Assembly: GCA_001953115.1 (NCBI GenBank)
Contig: LSSL01007666.1
Location: forward strand, 1-27,075
Reading direction: 5' to 3'
Source: Smittium mucronatum
Lineage: Eukaryota > Kickxellomycota > Harpellomycetes > Harpellales > Legeriomycetaceae
Length of the DNA: 27,075 nt
The notes under the pieces were generated by a model. The model was not told the origin of the DNA, searched no databases, and saw nothing but the letters and a program-made list of their open reading frames with translations. Of this stretch, positions 23,668 to 27,075 are shown in pieces (position 1 is the stretch's first letter; each line of letters starts with the position of its first letter). A program made the position numbers and the translations under genes.

Positions 23668-26037
23668 TAAACACTAAGTGACATTAAATTCAATATTTAA
23701 TTATTTTTTGTTCTTTGATCATTTAAAATTAAATTTATTTATGAAATAATTTTAGTAATTCTTTCAATTTTAGGGAAAAAAATATTCTAAAATCTAAAAC
23801 CCAGAATTTGAATTCGAATTCAAAAAATTTTTTTCCTTTACTTATACTCAGAAATTTTCCATTGTACCAAAAAAGTAGTAATAATTAATAATAGAAAAGG
23901 TTAATGTATAAAAAACTCTATAAATAACTTAATTTGATGATAAATAATATGTAAAACGTTATAAATTTATTTTATGGTTTATAAAAACAATGATCTAAAA
24001 AAATAATTAAATTTTATTTTTATACCTATATGATAAGAGAAAGTTTTAGATATTAAGGTTTTAATTCTAAGGAAACATTTTAATTATAGATCTAGTTTTA
24101 CATGACCGCACCTCATTCCCAACCCCAAATGTGCTATATTTAAACACACATGCTTTCCCAGGTGTTTTAATTTAGTTAATATACTTTAGAGTTTTTAATA
24201 TCACACAAAATATCACAAGTGGTACAAAAATACTATTAATTCTAAAATTATTATAATTTAAACATTATATTCCTATTTAATATTCAAAATATAGTATTTA
24301 AAAAAATGATCTTTTACATGTTATTATAACCAATGAGATGAAATTATTGACATTTTAAAAAGATATGCCTGAATTTTTTATTTTCTTTAAATATTAATTC
24401 AATATTTGATCCTGTTTTAAAAACGTTTAAGTGTGTTTAGTTTAAAATTAGATTTTTTTAATTACGTTTGGGTTTAAATTTCATACCGTTATCTTTCATA
24501 ATATTAATTAATTTTAAAATTATCGATGATTTATAAAAGATGTAATCTTTTTTAATTTTAGAATCATACCCTTTTTAGGTTTATTGGTTAAGGAGTGGTA
24601 AATTATAACCCCTTAGTGCCTGTTTAAAATTTAAAATTTGCTTTATTTATATTTCTTCTATAATTCCAAATCTAATCCTACCAAATTAATATTTGATTAG
24701 TTTCTTTTTCTCGATGCTATAAGCTCTTAATTTGGGTTTTCTTTATTATAAATTAAAAATAGCACAGAACTTCGAATAAATATTCTTATTAGCGCCATGA
24801 ATTTCCCCATCGATATGAAAGTTAGATTTAAGTATTTCAAAGTAAGATTAATTTTAAAAAAAACTTTATCGAACTTTTTTATTAAACCTAAGTTATAAAG
24901 GGTGATTTTTTTGAGATTAAATTAACCTTTTTTAATAAAAAAATTCATATAGTATAATAAGTCCCCAAGTGAGGATGGATGTCCTCAAAAATTATTATTA
25001 GCGCTTATATTCATTGAGTATTTTTCTTCTATTTATATCAAAATATGTAGTAAAATATTTATATCTATAAGCTTTAATATTTCTTAAAGATAAACGTTTT
25101 TACTTTCTAATTCCTTTAAAATCGATTTTTTGATAAAAAATTTAACAAAAATTTACAATCTTAACAATTTTTATAATTAATTATTTAAAATCGATTTACT
25201 AAAATAAAAATTTATAAGTTATTCGCAGAAAAATCGCCAGCATTCGACGTCCTAATCTTTTATGACTCAATAATATATCATATCTATATCTATAGACATC
25301 ATTATTTTAAGATTTTTTGCTATGAAATTTTTTCTTTTTCTTTTTCTGAAAGTTATATCTATATTTGGCTATGATAGATTTTGAGTAAAATACCATTTTA
25401 ATTTCGTTACCTTGCTCAAATAATCCGAAAAAGATTATGAGCGTTTAATTAAATGAAATTTTTTATCGAAGTCTTATTGTTTATTTATTTATTTATTTTC
25501 TTCTTTTTAACCTTTTAATTCTCAATTTAGCATGGAGTTTTTATAGTTGTGATATACCACGTAGATCCACATATAGAGTTATTTCTTATAAGAATTTAGA
25601 TTAAATAACAATCTCTGCCACCATGCTTTCGCCATTCTGAGCCTATCACATTGTTTCCATCCTTGAAATACTTGGATCATTCATTTTTCAAACAAATTTT
25701 GTTAATTTTTATTACGAGTTTGGATCCTTTTATTTCGCCAAACTCAACTAAATTATTTATAGTGTTTAAAACATTAATAATGAAAAAAAACCGGAATAAA
25801 ACCTTGAATACATTATTATGTGATTTATCATAGAAATAGTGAAAGTATATAAACAATTTCATTGGTCAAAAAATGGAATAAATATCTGGAAACTATGCAG
25901 AAAAAATCGTCTTTAATAAGACAATTAACATTTTCTTGAAAAAAAAAATTGTAAGAGTCAAACTCTGAACAGCCTTTCTCCATAATTGTGGATATTTAAA
26001 TTAATTTATTTTCCCTGGATTGCGTAAGGCAGATTAG
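23668..26037. other. A/T-rich desert with small hairpins
   Basis: No gene is supported. Visible items: a hairpin TGAGGA/TCCTCA at 24970-24987 with six-base loop; a G+C-raised spot at 24100-24165; a TTTA microsatellite near 25480-25497; and a less A/T-biased patch at 25590-25680. The two overlapping 60-codon frames at 25651-25862 have no motif. Confidence 0.55.
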
Positions 26038-26116
26038 CCTCTAAGAGTGGAATACATTGCCGTGGTTTAGGGGCTTAACAGTGTACTTTTCGAAGTACAT
26101 TAAGCTAAAATTTCAC
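26038..26116 (+). ncRNA. Candidate HDV-like self-cleaving ribozyme, copy 2
   Basis: P1 is CCTCTAA (26038-26044) with TTAGGGG (26067-26073), one U-G. J1/2 is GA. P2 is GTGGAAT (26047-26053) with ATTTCAC (26110-26116), one G-U, extendable by two pairs. P3 is ACA (26054-26056) with GGT (26064-26066), one mismatch, closing L3 TTGCCGT. P3' runs straight into P1'. P4 is AGTGTACTT (26080-26088) with AAGTACATT (26093-26101) around TTCG. J4/2 is AAGCTAAA with the candidate catalytic C at 26105 followed by UAA, as in antigenomic HDV. P1 and P2 interleave, as required for the nested pseudoknot. P1.1 is uncertain: CC in L3 has no GG after P1' unless P1 shifts register. The P3 mismatch may weaken this copy. 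Confidence 0.6.
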
Positions 26117-26339
26117 TCAGCGTTGTACTATTCGTGGTTGGGAGTAGTCGAGATAGCGCACAGCGATTCGGAAGACAGAGATTCCGGAGAAGGACCATCT
26201 CGAAACATGTGGAGCCGATTATTTAGCACAGCTGAGACATATTCTAGTGCAAAAGTTCAGCATTCGAAGGCCAGGCGAACTTCAGCATCTAACAGCTATT
26301 TTTAGGAAAGCCATGTCGATCAAACCCACGTTTGGGTAG

Positions 26340-26375
26340 GAGCCTAATTTTATTAATCCTGTTAGAAGTAGGCTC
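26340..26375 (+). other. Local hairpin inside copy 2
   Basis: GAGCCTA at 26340-26346 pairs perfectly with TAGGCTC at 26369-26375. It directly follows a smaller stem, ACCCA with TGGGT around CGTT (near 26325-26338), which copy 1 keeps with a CGTC loop. Copy 1 has lost two pairs of the larger stem. Confidence 0.45.
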
Positions 26376-26383
26376 TGACTAGG

Positions 26384-26426
26384 AGCTCAATAACTTCAAT
26401 GAACTATTGTTCATTTACAAAGAGCT
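26384..26426 (+). other. Two-part helix inside copy 2, partly covarying with copy 1
   Basis: AGCTC (26384-26388) pairs with GAGCT (26422-26426), and inside it ATGAAC-TATT-GTTCAT forms a six-pair stem with a four-base loop. The ungapped alignment with copy 1 (23394-23436) shows AGCCC with GGGCT there, so one C-G pair in copy 1 is a U-A pair in copy 2. The inner stem is broken in copy 1. Confidence 0.5.
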
Positions 26427-26639
26427 TAATTCTTGACTGCTTGCAACCTCAGTCATCCAGCCTACTTGAAGCAATGCCAGGGGGGGGGTCTTTCGGTTGG
26501 TAGATTGCACCCTTTTCCCATAGGTACGCAGCTGTTAGTCCGGCAGAGGAGCTTATTTTAGTTAGGATAGTAGTCTTTTCTATACGATTTTTTCTTTTTT
26601 TCATATTTTTTTATATAGTTTTTAATGGCGTTATCTTAC

Positions 26640-26645
26640 AATAAA
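26640..26645 (+). promoter_or_regulatory. Polyadenylation signal AATAAA of copy 2
   Basis: AATAAA lies eleven bases before nine A at 26656-26664. Copy 1 has AATAAA at the same place (23650-23655), followed by an A-rich run. This position at the 3' end of both copies supports a polyadenylated transcript. AATAAA alone is common in A/T DNA, so the value lies in the shared placement. Confidence 0.45.
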
Positions 26646-26664
26646 ATTCCGCGATAAAAAAAAA

Positions 26665-26992
26665 GCAAAAGATAGCTTTTTAGAAAATATATGCATTGAT
26701 TAATGAACCAATTAAATTATTTATATTTTTTTCGAACTCAGATTAATATTATAATAAATATATATATTGGAAATTTATTGTGAAAAGTTATATATTATAC
26801 AAACGCATCAAAAAAAATCCGAAAAAAAGAAATGTGTTAAATATCTATAAAGCCCAACCTTCCTCTGACGTTATATATTCCTATATATTTTAGGGATTTG
26901 CTATAGACTGTTAAAATCACCAGTATTAATTAGAATTCAGGAAAATATGCGTTTGGACTCTTATAAAAAAACGATTAGAGGAGAATAATATC
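26665..26992. other. A/T-rich spacer between copies 2 and 3
   Basis: No frame, no repeat. Not similar to the DNA upstream of copy 2, so copies 2 and 3 are separate insertions, not a tandem duplication of a larger unit. Confidence 0.6.
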
Positions 26993-27071
26993 CCCCTAAG
27001 AGTGAAATACCTTGCCGTGGTTTAGGGGCTTAATAGTGTACTTTTCGAAGTACACTAGACTAAAATTTCAC
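26993..27071 (+). ncRNA. Candidate HDV-like self-cleaving ribozyme, copy 3 (best fold)
   Basis: P1 is CCCCTAA (26993-26999) with TTAGGGG (27022-27028), all Watson-Crick. J1/2 is GA. P2 is GTGAAAT (27002-27008) with ATTTCAC (27065-27071), all paired. P3 is ACC (27009-27011) with GGT (27019-27021), with no base between P2 and P3 and none between P3' and P1'. L3 is TTGCCGT. P4 has ten perfect pairs (27034-27043 with 27048-27057) around TTCG. J4/2 is GACTAAA with candidate catalytic C at 27060. Helix order, lengths of 7, 7 and 3 pairs, and the CUAA match HDV-like ribozymes. The first base would be C, where most known examples have G, and P1.1 is unresolved. Cleavage before 26993 would coincide with the element's 5' boundary. 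Confidence 0.68.
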
Positions 27072-27075
27072 GCAG
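26993..27075 (+). mobile_element. Ribozyme-headed short retroelement, copy 3, cut by the window edge
   Basis: The first 83 bases are about 90% identical to copy 2 without gaps and begin at the same base; the remainder lies outside the window. It starts 955 bp after copy 2 in the same direction. Confidence 0.82.

Larger units (their letters stand above)
26038..26664 (+). mobile_element. Ribozyme-headed short retroelement, copy 2 (best preserved)
   Basis: This is the reference copy of a three-member family, clearly G+C-richer than its flanks. The first 79 bases have HDV-like ribozyme layout; the middle holds several local helices; the end has AATAAA (26640-26645) and nine A at 26656-26664, as in polyadenylated, reverse-transcribed RNA. 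An 82-codon frame at 26057-26305 starts inside the ribozyme, and its equivalent in copy 1 contains stops; differences between copies do not favour third codon positions, so I read the element as non-coding. Absence of an RT implies mobilisation by another element's enzyme. Target duplications were not convincing. Confidence 0.72.

Noticed and set aside
26057..26305. 82-codon open frame (Ser/Glu/Asp-rich middle) as a protein gene
   Set aside because: It starts inside the ribozyme-like region, the same frame in copy 1 has stops, and differences between copies are not concentrated in third codon positions.
23051..26664. Copies of the G+C-rich family as rRNA or intergenic rDNA fragments
   Set aside because: None of the universal SSU or LSU words I know is present, and the units have sharp ends with AATAAA and an A tract, which fits a mobile element better.
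26038..27075. Copies 2 and 3 as a 955-bp tandem repeat
   Set aside because: The DNA just upstream of the two copies is unrelated and copy 1 lies about 3 kb away, so spacing is not periodic.

Overview
The window looks like gene-poor, very A+T-rich nuclear DNA of a eukaryote. By eye about four fifths of the bases are A or T, with long A/T homopolymers. There is no bacterial-style gene packing, no intact host gene, no rRNA and no convincing intact tRNA. A compact parasite or fungal-type genome with a swollen, transposon-eroded intergenic space, such as a large A+T-rich microsporidian, would fit, but the sequence alone does not fix the lineage.

Layout. (1) Positions 1-3780 hold a broken non-LTR retrotransposon (LINE), plus strand. 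In order: the end of a CCHC zinc knuckle, an APE-type endonuclease, a reverse transcriptase with FADD motif, and the LINE C-terminal region. It is richer in G+C than its surroundings and split by stops and frame changes. (2) 3781-12587 is A/T desert with two much older, A/T-eroded traces of reverse transcriptase fingers (about 6895-7131 and 9083-9190), a 34-bp tandem repeat and a few hairpins. (3) 12588-14538 is a foldback element with two 236-bp arms about 97% identical. (4) 14539-18886 is desert with a G+C-raised patch at 17010-17707 that ends in a minus-strand tRNA-like relic. (5) 18887-20432 is an almost perfect inverted repeat (arms 508/509 bp, two differences seen) around a 529-bp spacer. 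(6) The last 4 kb carries three same-direction copies of one family: 23051-23667 (eroded), 26038-26664 (well preserved) and 26993 to the window edge (cut off).

The most interesting item is that family. Each element begins with about 79 bases that fold, in the two good copies, into the layout of an HDV-like self-cleaving ribozyme: P1, P2, P3, P4 in the right order, near-zero junctions, and a CUAA in the J4/2 position. The region of similarity between copies starts exactly at the first base of P1, and the element ends with AATAAA and an A tract. This suggests a short, non-coding, polyadenylated retroelement whose RNA 5' end is made by a ribozyme. The fold was found by hand and has not been computed or tested.

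No operon or pathway is present. The window is best read as a graveyard of elements of different ages, in which G:C to A:T decay marks relative age: the LINE, the two good ribozyme-headed copies and the two inverted repeats look young; ribozyme copy 1, the tRNA-like relic and the two RT traces look old.
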